Below are positions 6,837-11,393 of a stretch of 11,393 nucleotides of DNA, piece by piece. A program made the position numbers and the translations under genes. The stretch's first letter is position 1; every line of letters starts with the position of its first letter. Under the pieces are notes generated by a model. That model was not told the DNA's origin. It searched no databases and saw only the letters and a list, made by a program, of their open reading frames with translations. Source of the stretch: Candidatus Peribacteraceae bacterium (lineage in GTDB: Bacteria > Patescibacteriota > Gracilibacteria > Peribacterales > Peribacteraceae); NCBI GenBank assembly GCA_018061525.1, contig JAGOUB010000023.1, forward strand, positions 1 through 11,393, given 5' to 3'.

Positions 6837-8105
6837 TCAGAGCGAGAGCAGTGTCCGGTCCGGCAGCATGGTCGGATTGAGCAGCGATTTGAGATCGAAG
6901 ACGACGCCGCCCGGCTTCACCAGGCGCTGCCAATCGGCAGGCTTCAGTTCGCGGTAGGCGCGGTGCGGCACCAGCCAGAAGACGGCGTCATAGCCGCCGT
7001 TGTCCAAGTCGCCCTGGATCACGCCCTGGTGTTCAAGCACGGCGGGGTGGGCCTCGGGGTCGTGGCCGTGCGCCTCCAGGCCGGCGGCCTGCAGCGCGGT
7101 GATCACGTCGAATGACTTGCTGTTGCGGGTGTCGGGGATGTCTTCTTTGAAGGTGAGTCCCAGCACGAGCGCGCGCTTGCCGGCGGTCGAGCCGAGAGCG
7201 GCGACGGCGCGCTGTACCACCTCGGCCGCCATGCCGTCGTTCACGGCGCGGCCGGCGCTGATCACGTGTGTCTTCAGCCCCAGCTGGCGTGCCTTCTCCA
7301 CCAGGTAGTATGGGTCCACGCCGATGCAGTGCCCGCCGACGAGGCCGGGCTGGAACTTCAGGAAGTTCCACTTGGTGCCGGCGGCGTCGAGCACGTCTTT
7401 GGTGCGGATGCCGAGGCGCCCGCAGAGCAGCGCGATCTCGTTTACGTAGGCGATGTTCAGGTCGCGCTGGGCGTTCTCGATCGCCTTGGCCATCTCGGCC
7501 ACCTTGATCGACGGCGCACGGTGGATGCCGCCGCTCGTCACCTTGCCGTAGAGCTCGCTCAAGATCTCGAGCGTGGCCGCGTCCTGGCCGGCCACCACCT
7601 TGGCGATCTTGTCGACGGTGTGCTCGCGGTCGCCGGGGTTGATGCGCTCGGGCGAGTAGCCGAGCGTGAAGTCCGTGCCGCACGTCAGTCCCGATTCTTT
7701 TTCTAAAATCGGCGCGCAGATCTCCTCCATCACGCCGGGATAGACGGTGGATTCCAACACGACGATCGCGCCCTTCTTCAGCCGCTTGCCGATGGTCTCC
7801 ATAGCGGAGACGACGGGGGAGAGGTCGGGGTCGTTCTTGGCGTCGATGGGTGTGGGAACGGTGACGATGATGATGTCGGCGGCGGCGATGATGTCCGGGT
7901 CGGTGGCGTACTGGATGGTGACGGCCTTGAGCTGCGCCTCGTTCAGTTCGTTGGTCCGGTCGTGCCCGCGCTGCAATTCTTCAATGCGGCCGCTGCTGAT
8001 GTCGTACCCGCTCACGGTGAAGCCGCTGCGTGCGAGCGCGGCCGCCAGAGGGAGGCCCACGTAGCCCAGGCCGACGATGCAGATCTGCTTTTCCAGGAGG
8101 GTCAT
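6837..8105 (-). CDS. UDP-N-acetylhexosamine 6-dehydrogenase (TviB/WbpO-like)
   Basis: A 422-residue nucleotide-sugar dehydrogenase that oxidises C6 of a UDP-N-acetylhexosamine to the uronic acid with two NAD+. The Rossmann motif is 'IVGLGYVGLPLA' (10-21). The middle domain has 'ESTVYPG' (118-124), 'GYSPERINPGD' (149-159) and 'AKAIENAQRDLNIA' with K207. The catalytic cysteine is C260 in 'GLVGGHCIGVDPYYL', preceded by 'GTKWNFLKFQPG'. The C-terminal UDP-binding domain has 'GLTFKEDIPDTRNSKS' (316-331). 'TKWNF' with 'NAQRDLN' is what I recall from TviB/WbpO (UDP-GlcNAc or UDP-GalNAc dehydrogenases) and not from UDP-glucose dehydrogenase; WecC-type UDP-ManNAc oxidation remains possible. All key residues are present, so it should be active. 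ATG 8105 lies six bases after TAGACT on the minus strand. It would supply acidic sugars for the neighbouring glycosyltransferases. Confidence 0.92.
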   Translation of the reverse strand: MTLLEKQICIVGLGYVGLPLAAALARSGFTVSGYDISSGRIEELQRGHDRTNELNEAQLKAVTIQYATDPDIIAAADIIIVTVPTPIDAKNDPDLSPVVSAMETIGKRLKKGAIVVLESTVYPGVMEEICAPILEKESGLTCGTDFTLGYSPERINPGDREHTVDKIAKVVAGQDAATLEILSELYGKVTSGGIHRAPSIKVAEMAKAIENAQRDLNIAYVNEIALLCGRLGIRTKDVLDAAGTKWNFLKFQPGLVGGHCIGVDPYYLVEKARQLGLKTHVISAGRAVNDGMAAEVVQRAVAALGSTAGKRALVLGLTFKEDIPDTRNSKSFDVITALQAAGLEAHGHDPEAHPAVLEHQGVIQGDLDNGGYDAVFWLVPHRAYRELKPADWQRLVKPGGVVFDLKSLLNPTMLPDRTLLSL

Positions 8106-8111
8106 GGCAGG

Positions 8112-8117
8112 AGTCTA
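8112..8117 (-). promoter_or_regulatory. Putative -10 box (TAGACT on minus strand) for the dehydrogenase
   Basis: On the minus strand TAGACT is followed by six bases (CCTGCC) and the ATG at 8105, with no Shine-Dalgarno sequence, as expected for a leaderless message. TTCCGG, 17 bases upstream on the same strand, is a poor -35 match. Confidence 0.55.
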
Positions 8118-8148
8118 GGCCAGGAAAGTACCTACCGGAAGCCTCTCC

Positions 8149-8164
8149 TGGTCATTATTGACCA
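8149..8164. repeat. Palindrome TGGTCA-TTAT-TGACCA, candidate operator
   Basis: Six-base perfect arms surround a four-base centre. The right arm overlaps the TTGACC -35-like element of the putative Nudix gene promoter, so a dimeric regulator bound here could block it. It is also about 30-45 bases upstream of the dehydrogenase -10 box on the other strand. No regulator gene is visible in the window. Confidence 0.4.
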
Positions 8165-8185
8165 AATATAATAATAGTATAAAGT
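8158..8185 (+). promoter_or_regulatory. Putative sigma70-type promoter for the Nudix gene
   Basis: TTGACC (8158-8163) and TAAAGT (8180-8185) are separated by 16 bases in a markedly AT-rich stretch ('AAATATAATAATAGTATAAAG'-like, 8163-8184). Several overlapping TATAAT-like hexamers (for example 8167-8172) make the exact -10 uncertain. The start site would leave an untranslated leader of about 60 bases, unlike the leaderless neighbours. Confidence 0.45.
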
Positions 8186-8196
8186 ATCAAAGCACG

Positions 8197-8210
8197 CCCG
8201 CTATCGCGGG
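8197..8210 (+). other. Small hairpin CCCGC-TATC-GCGGG in Nudix leader
   Basis: A five-base-pair GC stem with a four-base loop lies just downstream of the predicted transcription start and about 40 bases before GTG 8252. It could stabilise the 5' end of the message. It has no T-run, so it is not a terminator. The stem is short and may be chance in GC-rich DNA. Confidence 0.3.
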
Positions 8211-8251
8211 TGGCACGTCGGAGAACCGTCTATCGAAGAAGGAAGACGTCC

Positions 8252-8899
8252 GTGTTCATTCCCATCCCCGAGGAGAAGAAGGGCGCCTGGAGCACCCGGT
8301 CGCTGGCAGTCGATGACCAAGGCAGCGTGCGACAGGCCGAGTTGGTCTCCAAGTACGGCACGCTCTCGTTCGGCACCGACGACCGCGATGGGCATACCGG
8401 CTGGCGCTTCGCCCATTCTGGTGGGGCGGTGACGCTGCCCTACGCTAAGCGCAACGGCATGTTGTGGGTGGGTGTCCTGCCCGAGAAGCGCGTGAACCTG
8501 GGTGGCACCTACCTGTGCGCCATTGGGGGCTTCAAGCGCCCCAGCGAATCGCACAAGGGGGCCGCCGTCCGCGAGACCGCCGCCGAGGCTGGCGCGACCG
8601 TCGAACCCGTGCTGTTGCCGGGCCTGCCCGCGGTCATGGATCGCAACTACAGCGAGGCGAGCCCCGCTTCCGCTACGGGCTGCATCCAGGCCTACACCGT
8701 GCTGGTCGATGGCGACCGCCTCCAAGCGGTGGCACCTGATCGCTCGGCGAGCGAAGCGGCCCCCCAGTTCTTCTGGGTCCACCCCGATTGGCCCAGCGTC
8801 GTCTTCGTCTGCTGGAAAGAGGCCGTCATGAAATCCCCGGACCTGATCGTACGGGCGGCCATCGCCCAGCTCCTCATCCACCTGGAAGTCGACTTCTAG
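8252..8899 (+). CDS. Nudix hydrolase
   Basis: A 215-residue Nudix-fold protein, probably hydrolysing a nucleoside diphosphate linked to another moiety, such as ADP-ribose or a nucleotide sugar; the substrate is not predictable. The Nudix box fits at G93, five residues, E99, seven residues, then R107-E108 in 'RETAAEAG'. The first glutamate of the usual EE pair is A111, while E112 is kept. An N-terminal domain of about 80 residues precedes it, a layout like ADP-ribose pyrophosphatases. GTG 8252 was chosen because AAGGA (8239-8243) lies eight bases upstream; GTG 8210 would add 14 mostly basic residues and lacks such a site. The gene has its own AT-rich promoter region and a strong terminator and stands between unrelated loci, so it may have been acquired as a unit. 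Confidence 0.82.
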   Translation: MFIPIPEEKKGAWSTRSLAVDDQGSVRQAELVSKYGTLSFGTDDRDGHTGWRFAHSGGAVTLPYAKRNGMLWVGVLPEKRVNLGGTYLCAIGGFKRPSESHKGAAVRETAAEAGATVEPVLLPGLPAVMDRNYSEASPASATGCIQAYTVLVDGDRLQAVAPDRSASEAAPQFFWVHPDWPSVVFVCWKEAVMKSPDLIVRAAIAQLLIHLEVDF

Positions 8900-8913
8900 T
8901 CGCGCTCCGACCC

Positions 8914-8945
8914 GCCGGTTCCCCTCGAGGGAGCCGGCTTTTTTT
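8914..8945 (+). terminator. Intrinsic terminator after the Nudix gene
   Basis: A ten-base-pair stem, GCCGGTTCCC with GGGAGCCGGC (one G-T wobble), encloses the loop CTCGA and is followed by seven T residues (8939-8945). It is the only canonical rho-independent terminator I see in the window. It begins 14 bases after the Nudix stop codon. Confidence 0.93.
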
Positions 8946-8986
8946 GATGCCCCGTCAGGAAGAGGTGCGCCAGGCGTCTGCTCCTG

Positions 8987-8992
8987 TATGCT
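8987..8992 (+). promoter_or_regulatory. Putative -10 box (TATGCT) for the GtrA-like gene
   Basis: TATGCT ends seven bases before GTG 9000, with no Shine-Dalgarno sequence and no clear -35 element. It decides the start: an upstream in-frame ATG at 8988 lies inside the box itself. Confidence 0.55.
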
Positions 8993-8999
8993 CCTCGCC

Positions 9000-9446
9000 G
9001 TGTCGCATCCCAATCCGCTGTTCTCCCGCATTCGGCGCCACGCGCCCGTCTTCGCCCGTTTCCTCGTGAGCGGCGGACTCGGCGCCACCGTCGATTTCGG
9101 CACCCTGCTCATCTGCACACGTTTGTTGGACTGGCCGCCGGCGACAGCGCTCCTGCTCTCGGGCAGCTTGGCGCTGCTCACCGTTTTCCTCTGCAACAAG
9201 TACTTCACCTTTCGCCTGCACGAGACCAAGGCTCGCTCGGAGGTCTGGAAGTTCCTGCTCGTCTACGGCAACTCGGCCCTGATGAACTACCTGATCTCGC
9301 TCTGCCTCATCCACTTTTTGGCCGTGCCGGAGTTCATCGGCAAGGCGGTGGCCGTGCTGCTCCTGCTGGGCCTTAATTACGTCTTCCTGCGCGGTTTCGT
9401 CTTCCGTCCGGGCAAACCGGGGACGGGGGATGTCATTCTTCCTTGA
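9000..9446 (+). CDS. GtrA-like four-helix membrane protein
   Basis: A 148-residue protein of the GtrA family, whose members take part in moving or presenting polyprenyl-phosphate-linked sugars for surface glycans. Four hydrophobic segments lie at about 18-40, 46-67, 84-106 and 112-131. Family signatures are 'FLVSGGLGATVDFGTLLI' at the start of helix 1, 'NKYFTFR' (66-72) after helix 2, and 'LNYVFLRGFVF' (125-135) after helix 4. Length is typical. I took GTG 9000, not ATG 8988, because it follows a TATGCT box by seven bases as at other genes here. It stands apart from the glycan locus, beyond the Nudix unit, so a direct link to that pathway is only suggested. The TGA stop overlaps the -35 of the rpmH promoter. 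Confidence 0.86.
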   Translation: MSHPNPLFSRIRRHAPVFARFLVSGGLGATVDFGTLLICTRLLDWPPATALLLSGSLALLTVFLCNKYFTFRLHETKARSEVWKFLLVYGNSALMNYLISLCLIHFLAVPEFIGKAVAVLLLLGLNYVFLRGFVFRPGKPGTGDVILP

Positions 9447-9471
9447 CCCCTCTGAAAGGCGTCTGTAGTCT
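9443..9471 (+). promoter_or_regulatory. rpmH promoter, TTGACC-17-TAGTCT
   Basis: TTGACC (9443-9448) and TAGTCT (9466-9471) are separated by 17 bases, the best sigma70-like pair in the window. The -35 covers the stop codon of the preceding gene. The -10 ends 12 bases before ATG 9484, predicting a leader of only about five or six bases with no room for a Shine-Dalgarno site. Confidence 0.65.
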
Positions 9472-9483
9472 GCCCCGGCACTT

Positions 9484-9624
9484 ATGCTTGGAAAATTGAA
9501 GTGGCGCCGCCGGCTTCGCAAACACGGTTTTCGTTCCCGCATGGCAACGAAGAACGGTCGCAAGGTCCTCTCGCGCCGCCGCAGCACCGGCCGCGCGCGT
9601 CTGACGGTCAAGCGTGAGCGGTAA
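9484..9624 (+). CDS. rpmH: 50S ribosomal protein bL34
   Basis: A 46-residue, very basic protein of the large ribosomal subunit. The core 'HGFRSRMATKNGRKVLSRRR' (14-33), followed by 'STGRARLTV', is nearly identical to textbook bL34. The N-terminus is not: 'MLGKLKWRRRLRK' replaces the usual 'MKRTYQPS..KR.R', so the conserved T(Y/F)QPS segment is missing. No other frame upstream restores it, and no earlier in-frame start exists before the promoter, so this looks like true divergence and not a frameshift or wrong start. Length is normal. A strong promoter lies directly upstream, fitting a highly expressed gene. The usual partners dnaA, rnpA and yidC are absent from both sides in the window. Confidence 0.95.
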   Translation: MLGKLKWRRRLRKHGFRSRMATKNGRKVLSRRRSTGRARLTVKRER

Positions 9625-9630
9625 ATCCGC

Positions 9631-9636
9631 TACACT
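9631..9636 (+). promoter_or_regulatory. Putative -10 box (TACACT) for small membrane protein and M16 gene
   Basis: TACACT begins six bases after the rpmH stop and ends six bases before GTG 9643. No Shine-Dalgarno sequence is present. The M16 gene, 16 bases after the membrane protein, is probably on the same message. Confidence 0.5.
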
Positions 9637-9642
9637 GCTGTC

Positions 9643-9951
9643 GTGACGCGTACTCTCTCCGTCCTCTCGGCGGTGATCTTCTACCCGCTCGGGCTCAGCG
9701 CCTTCCTGGCGTTCCTCTGCCTGCGCAACGATCTGCTTACCCCCTGGCCCGCCTTTTGGCTCCGGGTGGTTGACGTGCCGCTCGCCGCTTCCGGCCTGAT
9801 GCTGGGCGCCATCGCGCTGCACCGCAGCCTGTCTGATAACGAGACCTCGCGCGGGCTCGGTTGGTTCATCGGCATCACGGCCTTCCTGCTCTTTGGCGTC
9901 GTCGTCGCCCTCAACTTCTGGCCTCTCCTCTCACCCGCCCCTTCCGCCTGA
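9643..9951 (+). CDS. Small three-helix membrane protein of unknown function
   Basis: A 102-residue hydrophobic protein that I do not recognise. Three likely membrane helices lie at about 5-27 ('LSVLSAVIFYPLGLSAFLAFL'-like), 40-60 and 71-95. The middle loop 'HRSLSDNETSRG' (60-71) is polar and the tail is short. GTG 9643 is preferred because it is the first start in frame and follows a TACACT box by six bases. It lies between rpmH and an M16 peptidase, with 16 bases to the latter, so the two may be co-expressed; the protein could be a partner of the peptidase or an unrelated membrane component. Codon use looks like that of its neighbours. Confidence that it is a real gene is fairly high; no function can be given. 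Confidence 0.7.
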   Translation: MTRTLSVLSAVIFYPLGLSAFLAFLCLRNDLLTPWPAFWLRVVDVPLAASGLMLGAIALHRSLSDNETSRGLGWFIGITAFLLFGVVVALNFWPLLSPAPSA

Positions 9952-9967
9952 CACCCCAAATAATCTT

Positions 9968-11230
9968 ATGAAGCACCACCTCACCCGCCTCGCCTCCGGC
10001 CTGCCCGTCCTCACCGCCCCCGTCGAAGGCACCGAGGCCGTCACGGTCATCGTCTTCGCCGGCGCCGGCTCGCGTTACGAGACGCACGAGCAGCGCGGCA
10101 TCAGCCACTTCTTGGAGCACATGTTCTTCAAGGGCGGCGAGAAGTACAAGAATACGAAGGAGGTCTCTGTAGCCCTAGAAGCCGTCGGCGCTGACTTCAA
10201 CGCCTTCACCGGCAAGGAGTACGCCGGCTACTACGTGAAGGCCGCGGCCGCCCACACCGAGCTGGCCTGCGACGTGCTCTCCGACATGCTGCTTAAGGCG
10301 ACGTTCCCCAAGGAGGACATCGAGCGCGAGCGCGGCGTGATCATCGAGGAGGAGCGCATGTACCAAGACACCCCCATGTACCGCGCCGGCTGGGACTTCG
10401 AGGAGCTGATGCTCGGCAACACGCCCCTCGGCTGGGACACGATCGGCCGCGAGGAGGTGATCATGTCGGTCACCCAGGCCGACTTCCAGGCACACAAAGA
10501 CCGCCTCTATACGCCCGACAACTGCGTGGTCGTCTTTGCCGGCAAGGTGACGCCCGAGCAGGCGCTGGCGCTGGCCGAGAAGTACTTCGGCAAGCTGGAG
10601 GGTAAGAAGGGCCACGCGTTCGTGCCGTTCAAGGACTACAGCAAGGAGCGCGTCTTCCTCCGCAGTAAGCCGACCGAACAGGCTCACCTGGTGCTCGGCG
10701 TGCCGGGCGTGCCCTCCACCAGCGACGAGCAGTTCGCGCAGAAGCTCCTGGCCATTGCGCTGGGCGGCAACATGAGCTCGCGCATGTTCCTCCGCATTCG
10801 CGAAGCCAAGGGCATGTGCTACTACATCCAGACCGAAGTGGACGCCTACCTCGACGCCGGCATCGTCTCCACCCGCGCGGGCATCGACCAGTCGCGCCTG
10901 CACGAGGCCATCTCGCTCATCCGCCACGAGTATGAGCTCTGCGCCAAAGAGGGCTTCGACGCCGACGAGCTCAAGCGCGCCAAGGACTACCTCAAGGGCC
11001 GCATGACGCTCGGGTTTGAGGACAGTGAGGAGCTGGGCCACTTCTTCGGTCGCCAGCAGCTGCTCTACCCCAAGGTCCGCACCATCGAGGAGTACATGAC
11101 GCTCGTCGACGCCGTCACGCTGGAGCAATTGAATGGCCTGGCGAAGCGCATCTTTACCACCGAGAATCTGAAGCTCGCGGTGATTGGGAAGAGTGAGGAT
11201 AAGGCTGGATTGGAAAAGCTCATCTCCTGA
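9968..11230 (+). CDS. M16 family zinc metallopeptidase (processing-peptidase/pitrilysin-like)
   Basis: A 420-residue peptidase of family M16 (M16B size: two domains of about 210 residues, working as a clamshell or dimer). The inverted zinc motif HXXEH is 'HFLEH' at 47-51, and the third ligand is in 'GVIIEEERMYQDTP' (E127 or E128). The second domain keeps 'GGNMSSRMFLRIREAKGMCYYI', which contains the Arg-Tyr pair that holds substrate in this family. All catalytic residues are present. There is no signal peptide, so it is probably cytoplasmic, degrading short peptides or processing a membrane substrate. ATG 9968 was chosen because the usual first strand begins there ('LTRLASGLPVL'); an in-frame start at 9893 would overlap the preceding gene. 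TAATCT lies one base before the ATG, too close for a leaderless start, so expression from the upstream promoter is more likely. Confidence 0.93.
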   Translation: MKHHLTRLASGLPVLTAPVEGTEAVTVIVFAGAGSRYETHEQRGISHFLEHMFFKGGEKYKNTKEVSVALEAVGADFNAFTGKEYAGYYVKAAAAHTELACDVLSDMLLKATFPKEDIERERGVIIEEERMYQDTPMYRAGWDFEELMLGNTPLGWDTIGREEVIMSVTQADFQAHKDRLYTPDNCVVVFAGKVTPEQALALAEKYFGKLEGKKGHAFVPFKDYSKERVFLRSKPTEQAHLVLGVPGVPSTSDEQFAQKLLAIALGGNMSSRMFLRIREAKGMCYYIQTEVDAYLDAGIVSTRAGIDQSRLHEAISLIRHEYELCAKEGFDADELKRAKDYLKGRMTLGFEDSEELGHFFGRQQLLYPKVRTIEEYMTLVDAVTLEQLNGLAKRIFTTENLKLAVIGKSEDKAGLEKLIS

Positions 11231-11250
11231 GGTGATACACCTTTTGGTAT

Positions 11251-11277
11251 CCACTTTCTTTGGCGCAAAGAAAGTGG
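11251..11277. repeat. Perfect inverted repeat, 11-base arms, GGCGC loop
   Basis: CCACTTTCTTT (11251-11261) and AAAGAAAGTGG (11267-11277) pair perfectly around GGCGC. It starts 20 bases after the M16 stop. A smaller GATAC/GTATC repeat (11234-11238, 11247-11251) overlaps its left end, and AGAAAGAAAA follows. There is no T-run on either strand, so it is not a standard terminator. From memory it resembles the dispersed 'ACTTTCTTT...AAAGAAAGT' intergenic palindromes of many bacterial genomes. Confidence 0.85.
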
Positions 11278-11333
11278 AGAAAGAAAACAGGCCGCTGACG
11301 TTGTGTTGCCTGCGCGAAATGGCTCGGTCCGCG

Positions 11334-11391
11334 GGCGGCGCAAACTCGGCCGCGCCTCTCTTGAGTCGCGCGGCCTCGGACCTGCGCCGCC
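11334..11391. repeat. GC-rich imperfect inverted repeat at window end
   Basis: GGCGGCGCA (11334-11342) pairs with TGCGCCGCC (11383-11391), and GGCCGCGC (11348-11355) pairs with GCGCGGCC (11368-11375) around a 12-base loop. GGTCCG (11326-11331) and CGGACC (11377-11382) offer a competing pairing. With the preceding 27-base palindrome it fills most of the 163-base gene-free end. No coding signal is seen; the element may continue beyond the window. Confidence 0.7.
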
Positions 11392-11393
11392 AC

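Noticed and set aside
5783..6880. 365-codon plus-strand frame across the acyltransferase and methyltransferase
   Set aside because: It is antisense to the acyltransferase and out of frame with the methyltransferase, both of which have recognisable motifs.
7266..7706. Plus-strand frame antisense to the dehydrogenase
   Set aside because: It is a shadow of a gene with intact catalytic motifs and has no start signal or domain of its own.
7860..7895. GATGAT/GGCGGC trinucleotide runs as a microsatellite
   Set aside because: They encode the conserved Ala/Asp/Ile-rich strand of the dehydrogenase and reflect its codon use.
8210..8251. Upstream GTG start for the Nudix protein
   Set aside because: It would add 14 basic residues and lies in the predicted leader hairpin; GTG 8252 has an AAGGA site at good spacing. 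It cannot be fully excluded.
8201..9229. 342-codon minus-strand frame opposite the Nudix gene
   Set aside because: It crosses the terminator and the GtrA-like gene, and its translation shows no domain; the plus strand has a clear Nudix box and terminator.
10175..11254. 359-codon minus-strand frame opposite the M16 gene
   Set aside because: It is antisense to an M16 gene with all catalytic residues; the translation is rich in Leu, Val, Gly and His with no recognisable fold.
11251..11277. Intrinsic terminator for the M16 gene
   Set aside because: The hairpin is strong, but purines and not a T-run follow on both strands, so it is listed as a repeat.
1..11393. CRISPR array, tRNA, rRNA, insertion sequence or prophage genes
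   Set aside because: I looked for regularly spaced repeats, tRNA arms, rRNA landmarks and transposase or integrase motifs and saw none.

Overview
The window is GC-rich (roughly two thirds G+C, by eye), almost fully coding, and carries fourteen genes. TGA works as a stop throughout, so codes that reassign TGA are excluded. Most starts have no Shine-Dalgarno sequence. Instead a TANNNT hexamer sits 6-8 bases in front of many ATG/GTG codons, which is the layout of leaderless transcripts. Compact spacing, a lone M16 peptidase and a divergent bL34 would suit a GC-rich candidate-phyla-radiation (Patescibacteria) bacterium. That assignment is a low-confidence inference from style, not from a marker gene.

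Positions 1-8105 hold a cell-surface glycan locus built from short cassettes on alternating strands. Three GT-B (GT4-like) glycosyltransferases overlap by ATGA junctions (1-2685, +) and are followed by a SAM methyltransferase (2706-3548, +). On the minus strand lie a hexapeptide acyltransferase, a Wzx-type flippase and a NodB-type deacetylase (6094 down to 3549). Then come a second methyltransferase (6120-6836, +) and a UDP-N-acetylhexosamine 6-dehydrogenase (8105 down to 6837, -). Together they could make a UDP-linked uronic acid sugar, build an oligosaccharide on a lipid carrier, decorate it (methyl, acyl, deacetyl) and flip it across the membrane. The initiating sugar-phosphate transferase and polymerase or ligase are not in the window.

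Positions 8106-8945 form a different-looking unit: an AT-rich intergenic patch with a 16-base palindrome, a promoter-like pair, a small hairpin, a Nudix hydrolase gene with a real Shine-Dalgarno site, and a strong intrinsic terminator.

Positions 8987-11230 (+) hold a GtrA-like membrane protein, rpmH (bL34, missing from simple ORF calling because it is only 46 codons), a three-helix membrane protein of unknown role, and a zinc peptidase of family M16. The last 163 bases are non-coding and rich in inverted repeats.

The most interesting signals are the repeated leaderless promoter signature, including one 10-base palindrome that supplies -10 boxes to two divergent genes, and two convergent gene pairs whose stop codons abut in the same TGATCA palindrome. 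No clearly new multi-gene system was recognised.
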